From: Allobogoriella deserti
GTDB lineage: Bacteria; Actinomycetota; Actinomycetes; Actinomycetales; Actinomycetaceae
Assembly (NCBI RefSeq): GCF_042680605.1
Contig: NZ_JBHUEE010000002.1
Coordinates: 496,001-560,000 of the forward strand
DNA length: 64,000 nt
Reading direction: 5' to 3'
Shown: piece by piece, positions 16,788 through 25,494 of the stretch
Layout: each line of letters starts with the position of its first letter
Numbering within the stretch: position 1 is the first letter of the stretch
Translations under genes and position numbers: made by a program
Notes under the pieces: generated by a model
The model's input: the letters and a program-made list of their open reading frames with translations, nothing else
Told to the model about the DNA's origin: nothing
The model's database searches: none

Positions 16788-18332
16788 TTGGCAGAACCGC
16801 GCCCACAAAGCATCGGAGCGACCGCTGTTCGATCCACCCGCTGGGTGATCCTCGAGAAGTGGCTCGGTCGAACCGTTTCGCTCGTTGTCTTTGCGATCCT
16901 CGCGAGAATACTAACTCCTGAGGCCTACGGCGTGGTCATGTTGGCCAACGTCTTCACTGTCATCCTCACATCAGTGGTGCAGCAAGGTTTCGCGAAGACC
17001 ATTGTGCAGCGCCCCAAGATCAGTGCGGTGGACATCGACACGACATTCTGGACATCGTTGCTGCTCGGCATAGCAATATATGCCGCGCTCTTTTTTGCAT
17101 CACCTCTCATCGCCGCGGGCTACGACGAGCCGATACTTACCTGGATCCTCCGCGCTCTCGGCATCAACGTCGTAGTGATGGCGATCGCCTCCGTCCAAGT
17201 CGGCCTCCTCGAACGATCATTCGACTTCCGTGCGCTGGCGGTCCGGCAGGTCGGCGGAATTGTTGCGGGCGGCTCGCTCGGTATCGGCGTTGCTGTGCTC
17301 GGCGGGGGGCCTTGGGCGCTTGTGGCTCAGATGCTCGGCACCTCTGTCATCGGATGCGCCATTCTCTGGATCCGATCAAGCTGGCGACCGCGGTTCAAAT
17401 TCTCGCTCGCTAGCTTGCGCGACTTGTGGGCCCTCAACATGTTCATACTGGGCAGCGAGGTGATCAGCGCGACAAGCAACCAGCTCGACAACCTCATTGT
17501 CGGAACATTCTTCGGCACGACCGCGCTCGGCTACTATTATGTCGCGCTTCGCGCCGCGAACATCGTCGTAGAACTCGTAACGGCGGTTGTGGGTCGTGTC
17601 AGCTTCTCGACGTTCGCGAGGCTCCAGTACGATCGTTCACGAATCCATCGCGCCTTTTCGCTCATGACCCTCGGTACGAGTATGTCCAGCCTGCCCGTCT
17701 TGGCGTTCTTGGCCGTCGCTGCACCTGAGGCCATCACGCTGATCTTTGGGGACAAATGGGAGCCAAGCGCACCACTTCTGACAGTGCTTGCTGTTGCGTT
17801 CTCTCTTAGTGTTGTGACGCGGGCCGATCGAGTCGTCTTGCTCGCGCTCGGCCACACGGCCGCAGGCTTCCGTATGTCTCTCACTCGCCAGGGCCTAGGT
17901 GCCGCATTGCTGTTCGCCGCCGTGCCCTTCGGGGTCATGGCCATCCCGTGGGCGCGTGTGGCGCGCGCCTTGATCACGTGGCCGATGCGGATGTACTCGC
18001 TGAAGAAGTACACCGGCATGGGGCTTCACGTGTACGGGGGGCCATTCCTGCGCGTCGGACTCCCCGTCGCCCTAGCCGCCGGTCTAACAGTCGCTACCCG
18101 ACCCCTTCTCGATGAAATGACCTCCTTGCCGCGACTACTCACACTTGCGTGCATCTTTGCAGCGGCATGCGCCGTGACGTTACTTCTACTTGCCCGGCCA
18201 CAGTTGCGGGAAGCCCGATCTGTGCTTGGCTCCGCGCGCAGGCCTGGTGGACCTCCGAACCAGCGTTCCACCGAGAGGGAGCACCGCAGTGCCGCACAGG
18301 ATCGTGCGCCCGCTGACCAAGACGAGGCATAG
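16788..18332 (+). CDS. Polysaccharide repeat-unit flippase (Wzx-like, MOP superfamily)
   Basis: A 514-residue membrane protein with about 12-14 hydrophobic segments, starting at a TTG with GGAGG 8 bases upstream. The N terminus (AVRSTRWVILEKWLGRTVSL) and LTPEAYGVVMLANVF near residue 42 are typical of the PST/Wzx lipid-linked oligosaccharide flippases. It should move lipid-linked repeat units across the cytoplasmic membrane for polymerisation by the Wzy-like protein encoded at 34907-36208. The C-terminal 40 residues are polar and probably cytoplasmic. It is convergent with the glycosyltransferase gene at 18350. Confidence 0.88.
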   Translation: MAEPRPQSIGATAVRSTRWVILEKWLGRTVSLVVFAILARILTPEAYGVVMLANVFTVILTSVVQQGFAKTIVQRPKISAVDIDTTFWTSLLLGIAIYAALFFASPLIAAGYDEPILTWILRALGINVVVMAIASVQVGLLERSFDFRALAVRQVGGIVAGGSLGIGVAVLGGGPWALVAQMLGTSVIGCAILWIRSSWRPRFKFSLASLRDLWALNMFILGSEVISATSNQLDNLIVGTFFGTTALGYYYVALRAANIVVELVTAVVGRVSFSTFARLQYDRSRIHRAFSLMTLGTSMSSLPVLAFLAVAAPEAITLIFGDKWEPSAPLLTVLAVAFSLSVVTRADRVVLLALGHTAAGFRMSLTRQGLGAALLFAAVPFGVMAIPWARVARALITWPMRMYSLKKYTGMGLHVYGGPFLRVGLPVALAAGLTVATRPLLDEMTSLPRLLTLACIFAAACAVTLLLLARPQLREARSVLGSARRPGGPPNQRSTEREHRSAAQDRAPADQDEA

Positions 18333-18349
18333 GCTTCGCGTTACCGCTT

Positions 18350-19234
18350 TCATATGAACAGCCGCCTCGATTTGACCGATTCACGGATACGACCCACCTT
18401 TATCCCAAGTTCCTTCATGCGCTGCGGGAGCGTATCCGACCGGGTCATCAACGCAAGTGCGGTCCGCGCGACTGCCCTGCCGGTGGACAGAACCCCCTTA
18501 GCCACAGACGGACGCCGCATGCCGGATGGGTTATACGCGACGTACAAGCGTACGTGAGACCGTCCGTAGCCTAGACCTTGTCGAAAGGCGGAACGCGCAT
18601 CATCGCGCTGACGGTAATCGATGCGCGCGTCAGGGACGAACGCAAGCTCAAATCCCGCAAGTTGAGCCCGCCAGCAATATTCTGTCTCATCACCTCCGCC
18701 TCGGTACGTTTCGTCCATTAGCCCACACTTCTCGAGCACTGCCCGAGAAATACCGAAGTTGGCGCCAGTTGCCCAAGGTAGGAAGTTGAGCGTATCGTTC
18801 CAACCCGTCTCGCCGAACCTCTGACCGCCTGGTCCCACACGTATGCAACGTCCCGCCAAGACGTCTGCACCCCCTCTGTAAGCACGCCAATGTCCAGCAA
18901 GCCAACCAGGCTGCACGACGTCGTCAGCATCACAGAAAAGCATCAGCTCTCCGCGAGCTTCCGAGAGCCCAACGTTCCGCGCGTGATTGATCCCAACGGC
19001 ATCTGAAGCGTCTATTAGCCGCACCCCATTGGCCGCAACCGAATAGTCATCCACCACACGGGCGGTCCCGTCCGTCGAGCCGTTGTCACAGACAAGAATC
19101 TCAAAGGCGACTGGAGCGCTCTGGCGGAGAAGCGCCCGCAGCTGTGCACCAACCGTAGCCTCGCCGTCTTTGCACGGAATAATCACCGAAACTGTTGGGT
19201 GGCGCCTGCTATCACCTCCGGTATCGGGTGTCAC
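18350..19234 (-). CDS. Family 2 glycosyltransferase
   Basis: A 294-residue GT-A glycosyltransferase, starting at a GTG that overlaps the upstream sulfotransferase stop as GTGA. It has the family 2 opening VSVIIPCKDGEATVGAQL (residues 15-32), CDNGSTDGTARVVDDY near 49, and the metal-binding triplet in MLFCDADDVVQPGWLAGHW near 98. A downstream GGGDETEYCWRAQLAGFEL supplies the usual ED-like acceptor motif. It probably adds one sugar of the repeat unit on the cytoplasmic side. It is the last gene of a four-gene minus-strand unit with two sulfotransferases and Ugd. Confidence 0.88.
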   Translation of the reverse strand: MTPDTGGDSRRHPTVSVIIPCKDGEATVGAQLRALLRQSAPVAFEILVCDNGSTDGTARVVDDYSVAANGVRLIDASDAVGINHARNVGLSEARGELMLFCDADDVVQPGWLAGHWRAYRGGADVLAGRCIRVGPGGQRFGETGWNDTLNFLPWATGANFGISRAVLEKCGLMDETYRGGGDETEYCWRAQLAGFELAFVPDARIDYRQRDDARSAFRQGLGYGRSHVRLYVAYNPSGMRRPSVAKGVLSTGRAVARTALALMTRSDTLPQRMKELGIKVGRIRESVKSRRLFI

Positions 19235-20139
19235 CGGCGCCGCCCTCCCGACGACCGAAGTGCTCGTCGCAACTCTCTGCGAGCCCGGCTCACGAGGCGC
19301 CTTGGGACTGACGCCGGCTCCGTCTGCCGCGCATAGCGCTCGGTCAGAGTCAGGCTCTCAGCCTCGTACCTCTCTCGCCACTCATCATTCACCGTGCCGC
19401 GTTGCTTAGCAATCAGTGCTGCTTCCCCCACCTCCGGCACAATCGCCTCGCCAAGCGCGCCAGATATTATAGGCGTGGGATCCGACACGAGTTCCTCGTA
19501 TTGTACGGCGACACTTTCGAGGCCATGCTTGTTCAAGAAGGCGTCAATCACGAGTTCTTGCTTGGCGAGGTCGTCGACCTTACGGGCGATGTGCTCGTAG
19601 TTGTACGTGGGCTGCCCCGTCTTGGCGAAGTGTCTGCTCCACCCGCGGGTCTGTTCCGCGATCGCGAAAGAGATCGCTTGACCAAGGCGGTCGCCGCGTC
19701 GTACACGGATCACTCGGATCGCGAGATCCTCGAACTGGTCGAAGAACTCGCCAAACAGCGGCAACTGCGACCCCTGGACATTGATCCCGAGGCGCCCCGA
19801 ACGACCAACCCGGTGACGTCTCAGGCTCTGAGCGTACCGCCTGACATTGAGTTCACCGTCGTCGAGACAGTCCCAACGGGCGGCCAAGTACGGCAAGCAG
19901 TACTTCGGTTCGAAATACTCGTGCGGCACGAACCCCGCTCGCATGCGCAGCTGATCGCACAGGAAAGTACTCCCACTGCGCGGGGTGCTCAGAATGAGCA
20001 CGAGCTCACGAGCGCCGCCCGTGCTTGTATCAAAACGCTCGTTCACAAAATCCGCTTCGGGGAGCTGAGCGCGAGCGAACTCGACGGCCTTCGTAGAGAA
20101 CGAGATTCTGGTTGTACCATTTCGGTGGGCTATATGCAC
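19231..20139 (-). CDS. Stf0-type sulfotransferase
   Basis: A 302-residue sulfotransferase resembling the Stf0 family, the trehalose 2-sulfotransferase fold of mycobacteria. The PAPS loop LSTPRSGSTFLCDQL lies at residues 50-64, followed by the family-typical GFVPHEYFEP. The 3'-phosphate region is IRVIRVRRGDRLGQAISFA near 140. Start is a GTG. The C terminus is very Arg-rich. It probably sulfates a sugar hydroxyl of the repeat unit or of a glycolipid. Its stop overlaps the start of the glycosyltransferase gene, which supports joint action on the same glycan. Confidence 0.87.
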   Translation of the reverse strand: MHIAHRNGTTRISFSTKAVEFARAQLPEADFVNERFDTSTGGARELVLILSTPRSGSTFLCDQLRMRAGFVPHEYFEPKYCLPYLAARWDCLDDGELNVRRYAQSLRRHRVGRSGRLGINVQGSQLPLFGEFFDQFEDLAIRVIRVRRGDRLGQAISFAIAEQTRGWSRHFAKTGQPTYNYEHIARKVDDLAKQELVIDAFLNKHGLESVAVQYEELVSDPTPIISGALGEAIVPEVGEAALIAKQRGTVNDEWRERYEAESLTLTERYARQTEPASVPRRLVSRARRELRRALRSSGGRRR

Positions 20140-20150
20140 GTGACGCGTCC

Positions 20151-21074
20151 CTAGTCTGCATTCATGCCAGCGGGCGGAGATGTAGGCCTACTAATGTCAT
20201 AACCGAAACTCTTCACACGGTCGGCATACAGCCGGCGGATCAACCAGCCCTGTACAGGCATCGTGACCCGGGTAAGGTTTCGCCGGAGCGAGCCACCGAA
20301 TCCGTCCCCGAACTCTGGCCTCCCACCGCCGCGCTCGAGGCGGGCCCACAGGTCTGCGTAGCGTGACTGCGTCTCGGGACGGACGGCCTCGACACCGTCG
20401 AGCCCTCCCTGAAGCCCGAGAAAGCTCGCTAGTCGCAGGAACTCGCTGCGTGGCGAAGTCATCAGGTGCTCGTAGTTCAGCAAGAGGATATCGTCACGGC
20501 CTGCGATATCTTCTCGCATGGCTTCGTGTGCGTCGAGCCAATGTTCAATGAGCCAATTGAACGTTACACCGTAGCGCACCAGCAGCCGCTTCTCCCATTT
20601 CCACACCGCGAGAGCCTGACTGACTGGATGTCGCATAATTAGGACGAATTTGGCACCCGGGAACAGTTCACGTAGATACGATGTTCTGACAAGGTTCGGA
20701 GGTGACTTCTCGACGAGGATCCGTCGAGAAAGATCCCAGTGGGGACTCCAGGCCTCCCAAAGGCGCATCGCAGCTTGCGGAGTACGCTGCGCGTCCTTGT
20801 GAGTTAAGTGAGCCCCAGGAGACTGGGCCCATCTTGATACACCGCCGAGATCTAGTCCCGTCGGGTATACATCCTGCAGATGCTGCCCCTCGTCCATATA
20901 CACCCCGGTTCCGGAAAGCGACGTACCATTATCGGATCCGCCGATCAACTGCCCCAGAAGGGTGGTTCCACTACGGTGCAAGCCTCCAACGAAGACCAGC
21001 TGGTGCTCTCCCCAGGGTGAGCATTGCAGCCCCGCACTACTTCCGTTACTGCACCTCGAGTGCTCGTCGCTCAT
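20151..21074 (-). CDS. Sulfotransferase family protein
   Basis: A 307-residue P-loop sulfotransferase with VGGLHRSGTTLLGQLIGG at residues 29-46 (5'-PSB loop) and FVLIMRHPVSQALAVWKW near 155 (3'-phosphate site). LLLNYEHLMTSPRSEF near 210 is the usual glycan-sulfotransferase continuation. Its ATG overlaps the ugd stop, so sulfation and glucuronate supply are translationally linked. The acceptor is not predictable from sequence alone. Confidence 0.87.
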   Translation of the reverse strand: MSDEHSRCSNGSSAGLQCSPWGEHQLVFVGGLHRSGTTLLGQLIGGSDNGTSLSGTGVYMDEGQHLQDVYPTGLDLGGVSRWAQSPGAHLTHKDAQRTPQAAMRLWEAWSPHWDLSRRILVEKSPPNLVRTSYLRELFPGAKFVLIMRHPVSQALAVWKWEKRLLVRYGVTFNWLIEHWLDAHEAMREDIAGRDDILLLNYEHLMTSPRSEFLRLASFLGLQGGLDGVEAVRPETQSRYADLWARLERGGGRPEFGDGFGGSLRRNLTRVTMPVQGWLIRRLYADRVKSFGYDISRPTSPPAGMNAD

Positions 21075-22393
21075 GGTCGACCAAGGGCGCGATACGTCCA
21101 GCCGGCTTCACGCCAACGCTGCGGGTCCAACACATTTCGCCCGTCGAGTATGCGCTTTCTAGTTACCTTCTCGCCAAAGCTCACGGGATCGAGCTCACGA
21201 AATGCACGCCACTCGGTTAATAGCAGTACGAGATCTGCCCCCTCAGCTGCCTCATCGGCCGAATCGGCGAACTTCAATGTGGGCCACACCTTTGCAGCAT
21301 TCGCGTTCGCCTGTGGATCCGTTACAACAATGTCACCACCTTGGAGTTGTAATTGCGCAGCAACGTTAAGCGCAGGCGAATCGCGCACATCATCCGACTC
21401 AGGTTTGAATGCAGCGCCTAGCACGGCAATGCGCCGCCCAACAACCGTACCTCCGCACACCTCCCTCGCTAGGTCCACCATCCGGACGCGGCGGCGCATA
21501 TTTATCGAGTCAACCTCAGCAAGGAAGCTGAGCGCCTGGTCGGCACCAAGCTCTCCCGCGCGCGCCATAAATGCACGGATGTCTTTCGGCAGGCAGCCAC
21601 CGCCAAACCCAAGCCCAGCGTTGAGAAACTTTCGGCCTATCCGCTTGTCCATACCGATAGCGTCGGCCAGCGCTGCGACGTCGGCACCCGTCGCCTCGCA
21701 CAGCTCAGCCATCGCGTTTATGAAGGAAATTTTTGTCGCGAGAAAGGAATTGGCGGCGACCTTCACAAGTTCAGCGGTCGCATGGTCAGTGACGAGCTTC
21801 GGCGCCCCCTCCGCAAGTGGGGCTTCATACACCTCGTCCAACAGTGCTTCCGCACGGAAAGAATCGCCGCCGACCCCATACTCTCCGACCCCATAGACAA
21901 TCCGGTCTGGGTGCAGCGTGTCCTTGACTGCGAACCCTTCACGCAGGAACTCGGGGTTCCATGCCAGACCTGACTCCGGCTGGATCGCGGTGACCAGCTG
22001 CTCGAGCCGTCGCGCGGTGCCGACCGGCACGGTGGACTTGCCTACCACGAGACTTCCGGATGCAAGGTGTGGAGCAAGAGCATCCACAGCGGAGTCGACG
22101 TAGCTCAGGTCCGCAGCGTAGCCATCCTTGCGTTGGGGCGTCCCTACGCACACGAAGTGAACTTGCGCGTCTGCCACATCAGCCACGTCTGAAGTAAATG
22201 AAAGCCGCCCGGTAGCTACCACGTCCCGGAGTAGCTCCGGCAGACCGGGTTCGAAAAAGGGGGCCTCTCCTCGCGCGAGCGCTTCGACTTTGGTGACATC
22301 AGTATCAACGCCGACAACGTCGTGCCCCAACTTCGCCATGGACGCAGCGTGTACCGCGCCGAGGTACCCGCAACCGATGACAGAGATCTGCAA
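21071..22393 (-). CDS. ugd: UDP-glucose 6-dehydrogenase
   Basis: A 440-residue UDP-glucose/GDP-mannose dehydrogenase. I chose the TTG at 22393 because GGAGGA lies 7 bases upstream and the protein then begins directly with the Rossmann strand (LQISVIGCGYLGAVHA). The catalytic Cys is in LGFGGGCLPKDIRAF near residue 255-270. Length is normal for the family. The enzyme oxidises UDP-glucose twice to UDP-glucuronate with NAD. Its linkage by overlap to a sulfotransferase gene suggests that the polymer contains glucuronic acid or a derivative. GDP-mannose dehydrogenase is the main alternative. Confidence 0.9.
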   Translation of the reverse strand: MQISVIGCGYLGAVHAASMAKLGHDVVGVDTDVTKVEALARGEAPFFEPGLPELLRDVVATGRLSFTSDVADVADAQVHFVCVGTPQRKDGYAADLSYVDSAVDALAPHLASGSLVVGKSTVPVGTARRLEQLVTAIQPESGLAWNPEFLREGFAVKDTLHPDRIVYGVGEYGVGGDSFRAEALLDEVYEAPLAEGAPKLVTDHATAELVKVAANSFLATKISFINAMAELCEATGADVAALADAIGMDKRIGRKFLNAGLGFGGGCLPKDIRAFMARAGELGADQALSFLAEVDSINMRRRVRMVDLAREVCGGTVVGRRIAVLGAAFKPESDDVRDSPALNVAAQLQLQGGDIVVTDPQANANAAKVWPTLKFADSADEAAEGADLVLLLTEWRAFRELDPVSFGEKVTRKRILDGRNVLDPQRWREAGWTYRALGRP

Positions 22394-22555
22394 GACCTGC
22401 TCCTCCGGTAGTGAACGACCAGGGGGAGCATGCCACACGTCTGTGACACAGCGATGAACTCGGGGACATGAGGCCAGCGCGTGTACGAGCACGACTATCC
22501 ACCGATAGCGTCAGTTGCTGGACACGGCCTTGTGTAGAACCTGGGGGACCCACGC

Positions 22556-24613
22556 ATGACCGGGACGACGCTGCCCGACGCCAAGACGGGACGCAAACCG
22601 ACTGCACACTTCAGGAGGGACGTCCAAGGCCTGCGCGCCGTCGCTGTGCTCGCCGTGGTCGCTGACCATCTCCTTAGCTGGCCCAGAGGTGGATTCGTCG
22701 GCGTCGACGTCTTCTTTGTTATCTCGGGTTACCTCATAACGGGACTATTGCTGCGCGAATACGGGAGGTACGGGAGAATCTCATTCCTGAACTTCTACGT
22801 GAGGCGTATCAAGCGAATCGTCCCGGCCGCAACATTCGCACTCGGCTTCACGGTTTGCATATCTTTCGCGCTGCGCGGCTGGGTCAGCACGAGGTCGGTC
22901 ATCGAAGATGCCGCGGCCAGCTTCACGTTTGTAGCGAATTGGTGGTTCGCACGAACAGGCACAAATTATTTTGAGCAGGACCAACCGCCGTCGCCACTTC
23001 AGCACTACTGGTCGCTGGCTGTCGAGGAGCAGTTCTATCTCGTCTGGCCCTGGCTCCTCCTCGGCATCCTTCTCCTCGGTGTGCGGTACCGCGGATGGCA
23101 CCGTGATCAAGCTCCAATGGTCGCTGCCATTACGATCGCACTCATTTCCGCACTTTCGCTCGCGTGGGCCTTCTACGAGACGGGCACGGACGTGCGCTCC
23201 GCGTACTTCTCGACCTTCTCGCGTGCATGGGAGCTTGGCATCGGCGCGTTCGTCGCCGTGTGTGCGCGGCCGCTTTCGGTCCGCTTAGTTCGAACCCGAC
23301 GAACGCTTAGCTGGATCGGCCTGGGAGGAATCGGTCTCGCAATCGTCGTTGTGCCCGAGGGAGAGGGCTTCCCCGCGCCGTGGGCGCTGGTTCCCGTGCT
23401 CTCGACAGCGGCCGTCTTGATCGCCGGTGAGGGCGACCGCGCTGCGCCACGGCTACTGACGAACCGTGCAAGTCAGTACGTTGGCGAGATTTCCTACAGC
23501 TTGTATCTCTGGCACTTTCCTGTCGCCGTCCTTCTGCCGACAGTGCTTCCCGCAGGTTCGGCAGGCTACTACCTAATCGGTCTCGTGATGATGTTCGTAG
23601 CAGCGAGCCTCTCCCATCGCTACATCGAGAAGCCAGCCCGTATTGGTACCTGGTTTCACAGACCGCGTATCGGCCGTATACATCGGCCGAGCCGTGGAAC
23701 GGCCCGCTATATCGCCGGCGGCGTCGCCGTCGCCGTCCTTTGCACCGGCCTCGGCGCCGCGACCACCGCTCAGCAACCAGAGCCGGTCACTGTGCCCCTA
23801 GTGCTTGCTGGTGAAACTGACGCCGATCGAAACAACTGCGTCGGCGCAGCAGCGATGGACCCTAACCATCGGTGCGTCGAACTTAATCCCGAGGACGGGG
23901 CGAGTCCCGCGCCACGCAGTGCCGCCGACGACCGTGGGAACGGGTACGACTGCTACATGTTCGCAGGAGATCCGTTCAAGAGCTGTGACTACGGTCCCAA
24001 CCATCCGGAGGCCCTCTCCGTCGCCCTCGTGGGCGACAGTCACGCTGCAGATTTGCTTCCAGCGCTCGTGCCTCAACTCGAAGCTGCCAACTGGCACGTG
24101 ACGACGTTCGTTGGTAACGGGTGCCGCTGGCAGCGTACGCAAACTTCGAACTGCTCTGAGCACATGCCAGAAGTGCAGAACCGGCTACTTGCAGGTGGCT
24201 TTGACCTCGTCATCGCAACCGAGAGCCGAGCCTACGGCGGTCCGTTCAGCGAATACCATCACTACATGACCCCCGTCGTCGAGGCTGGCACCGACGTTGT
24301 CGTGATAGGCGATCGACCGGATGTGGAACAGCAGGCGCTGTCTTGCGTAGCAAGACTACCCTTCCGCCTTTCCCGGGACTGTGGAACGCCAACCGAGCAG
24401 GCGTTCGTGCAACGCGATGCCTTGGCGAATGCCGCGTCCATGATTGACATACCTGTCGTCGACGCAACGGACTACTTCTGCCGCGACGAGACTTGTCCGG
24501 CAACAATTGGGAACGTCATCGTTTACCGAGACACCGGTGGCCACATCACGGCCACGTACGCTAAGACGTTGGGCCCTTACCTAGTCGAGGGAATTGAGTC
24601 CGCTCTTACTTAG
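22556..24613 (+). CDS. Acyltransferase 3 / SGNH fusion (OafA-type O-acetyltransferase)
   Basis: A 685-residue membrane protein. The N-terminal acyltransferase-3 domain (residues about 20-390) begins FRRDVQGLRAVAVLAVVADH with its conserved His and has about 10 membrane spans. The C-terminal periplasmic-side SGNH domain (about 440-685) has the nucleophile block VALVGDSHAADLLPAL near 490 and the late His in TGGHITATYAKTL near 658. Such proteins O-acetylate extracellular glycans. It is divergent from ugd across 162 bases. In this locus it probably acetylates the exopolysaccharide. Confidence 0.92.
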   Translation: MTGTTLPDAKTGRKPTAHFRRDVQGLRAVAVLAVVADHLLSWPRGGFVGVDVFFVISGYLITGLLLREYGRYGRISFLNFYVRRIKRIVPAATFALGFTVCISFALRGWVSTRSVIEDAAASFTFVANWWFARTGTNYFEQDQPPSPLQHYWSLAVEEQFYLVWPWLLLGILLLGVRYRGWHRDQAPMVAAITIALISALSLAWAFYETGTDVRSAYFSTFSRAWELGIGAFVAVCARPLSVRLVRTRRTLSWIGLGGIGLAIVVVPEGEGFPAPWALVPVLSTAAVLIAGEGDRAAPRLLTNRASQYVGEISYSLYLWHFPVAVLLPTVLPAGSAGYYLIGLVMMFVAASLSHRYIEKPARIGTWFHRPRIGRIHRPSRGTARYIAGGVAVAVLCTGLGAATTAQQPEPVTVPLVLAGETDADRNNCVGAAAMDPNHRCVELNPEDGASPAPRSAADDRGNGYDCYMFAGDPFKSCDYGPNHPEALSVALVGDSHAADLLPALVPQLEAANWHVTTFVGNGCRWQRTQTSNCSEHMPEVQNRLLAGGFDLVIATESRAYGGPFSEYHHYMTPVVEAGTDVVVIGDRPDVEQQALSCVARLPFRLSRDCGTPTEQAFVQRDALANAASMIDIPVVDATDYFCRDETCPATIGNVIVYRDTGGHITATYAKTLGPYLVEGIESALT

Positions 24614-24619
24614 ACCGCT

Positions 24620-25276
24620 TCACCGCGGTGTTCGCAATTGCCACAGTGAGTCCCTCAACGAACGTCCGACTCCCCGCACGACACGAGCCCGACGATTGCG
24701 GCTTGGGGCCTCACGTGTACCCGATCCTTCGACATTCAATCGTGGGAAAGGTACGGCGGGCACGTCCGCACCAAGGAATGGCGCAAGCTTCTCCCAGCCA
24801 TCTCCCGCCGGGACGTCAATCTCAAGGAGGTCATCTGGACGATCGGAGAAATAACGTCGCACACGCTCATGCTGCTCGCGCCACAGACGTTCCCAATCGT
24901 CCGCGTCAATATCCTGCCAGTTGCGCACGCGACTTCCTTCATTCCGGTGGACGTGCTTCATGCGACTACGCATCCAGTCATCAAAGTTGCGCGTGTGAAG
25001 AATAAACTTGCTTCCTGGAAACCATCGATCAAACTCCTCGAACTGACGTTCAATGACCCTAATGTCGAAGTAGGCATCGAACCTCATAAGGCCTCGCAGA
25101 TCGGCGAACGGGTGACGCCCGTCACTGATGGCCCTCGATGCGAAGCGCTCTACGCGCTGCGGAGGGTAGATCACCGACGCGTGATGAAAGCTCGAGTACC
25201 CGAGATGTTCGAGAGCACGACACAACGTCGTGGTTCCGGTCTTGTTTAGGCCTACACCGAAGATCTTCTGGCGCAT
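24620..25276 (-). CDS. Short sulfotransferase family protein
   Basis: A 218-residue P-loop protein. I start at the ATG of MRQKIFGVGLNKTGTTTL, which is preceded by AAGG at good spacing; an upstream in-frame extension has no family similarity. GLNKTGTTTLCRALEHLGY (residues 9-27) is the PAPS loop of the branch with Lys in place of Arg, and FILHTRNFDDWMRSRM near 92 is the 3'-phosphate site. It resembles small actinobacterial and marine bacterial sulfotransferases of unknown acceptor. It converges with the O-acyltransferase gene across 6 bases and is divergent from the PL8 lyase gene. Confidence 0.82.
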   Translation of the reverse strand: MRQKIFGVGLNKTGTTTLCRALEHLGYSSFHHASVIYPPQRVERFASRAISDGRHPFADLRGLMRFDAYFDIRVIERQFEEFDRWFPGSKFILHTRNFDDWMRSRMKHVHRNEGSRVRNWQDIDADDWERLWREQHERVRRYFSDRPDDLLEIDVPAGDGWEKLAPFLGADVPAVPFPRLNVEGSGTREAPSRNRRARVVRGVGRSLRDSLWQLRTPR

Positions 25277-25289
25277 GACCACCTTCCCT

Positions 25290-25308
25290 GCGGTGACGCA
25301 ATCACCGC
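25290..25308. promoter_or_regulatory. Perfect 7-base inverted repeat in divergent promoter region
   Basis: GCGGTGA (25290-25296), spacer CGCAA, TCACCGC (25302-25308). It lies 14 bases upstream of the sulfotransferase ATG at 25276 and within the 218-base region shared with the PL8 lyase gene. Either an operator for a dimeric regulator or a leader hairpin is possible. Confidence 0.4.
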
Positions 25309-25494
25309 GCAAACGGGGGCAGGTCCGTACCAGGGGAACCCTAGCAACCCAGGGCCAGCACGGGTAGCGACGCGAAACTGCCGCGACCGCAGGGAGCCAA
25401 GACCTAACATTGGCGAGGATCTCCGTAACGGACCTTACGTGGGTCCAGCGCACCACATCATGGCCGCCGATACGCCTCGACTCCGAGGAGTCCA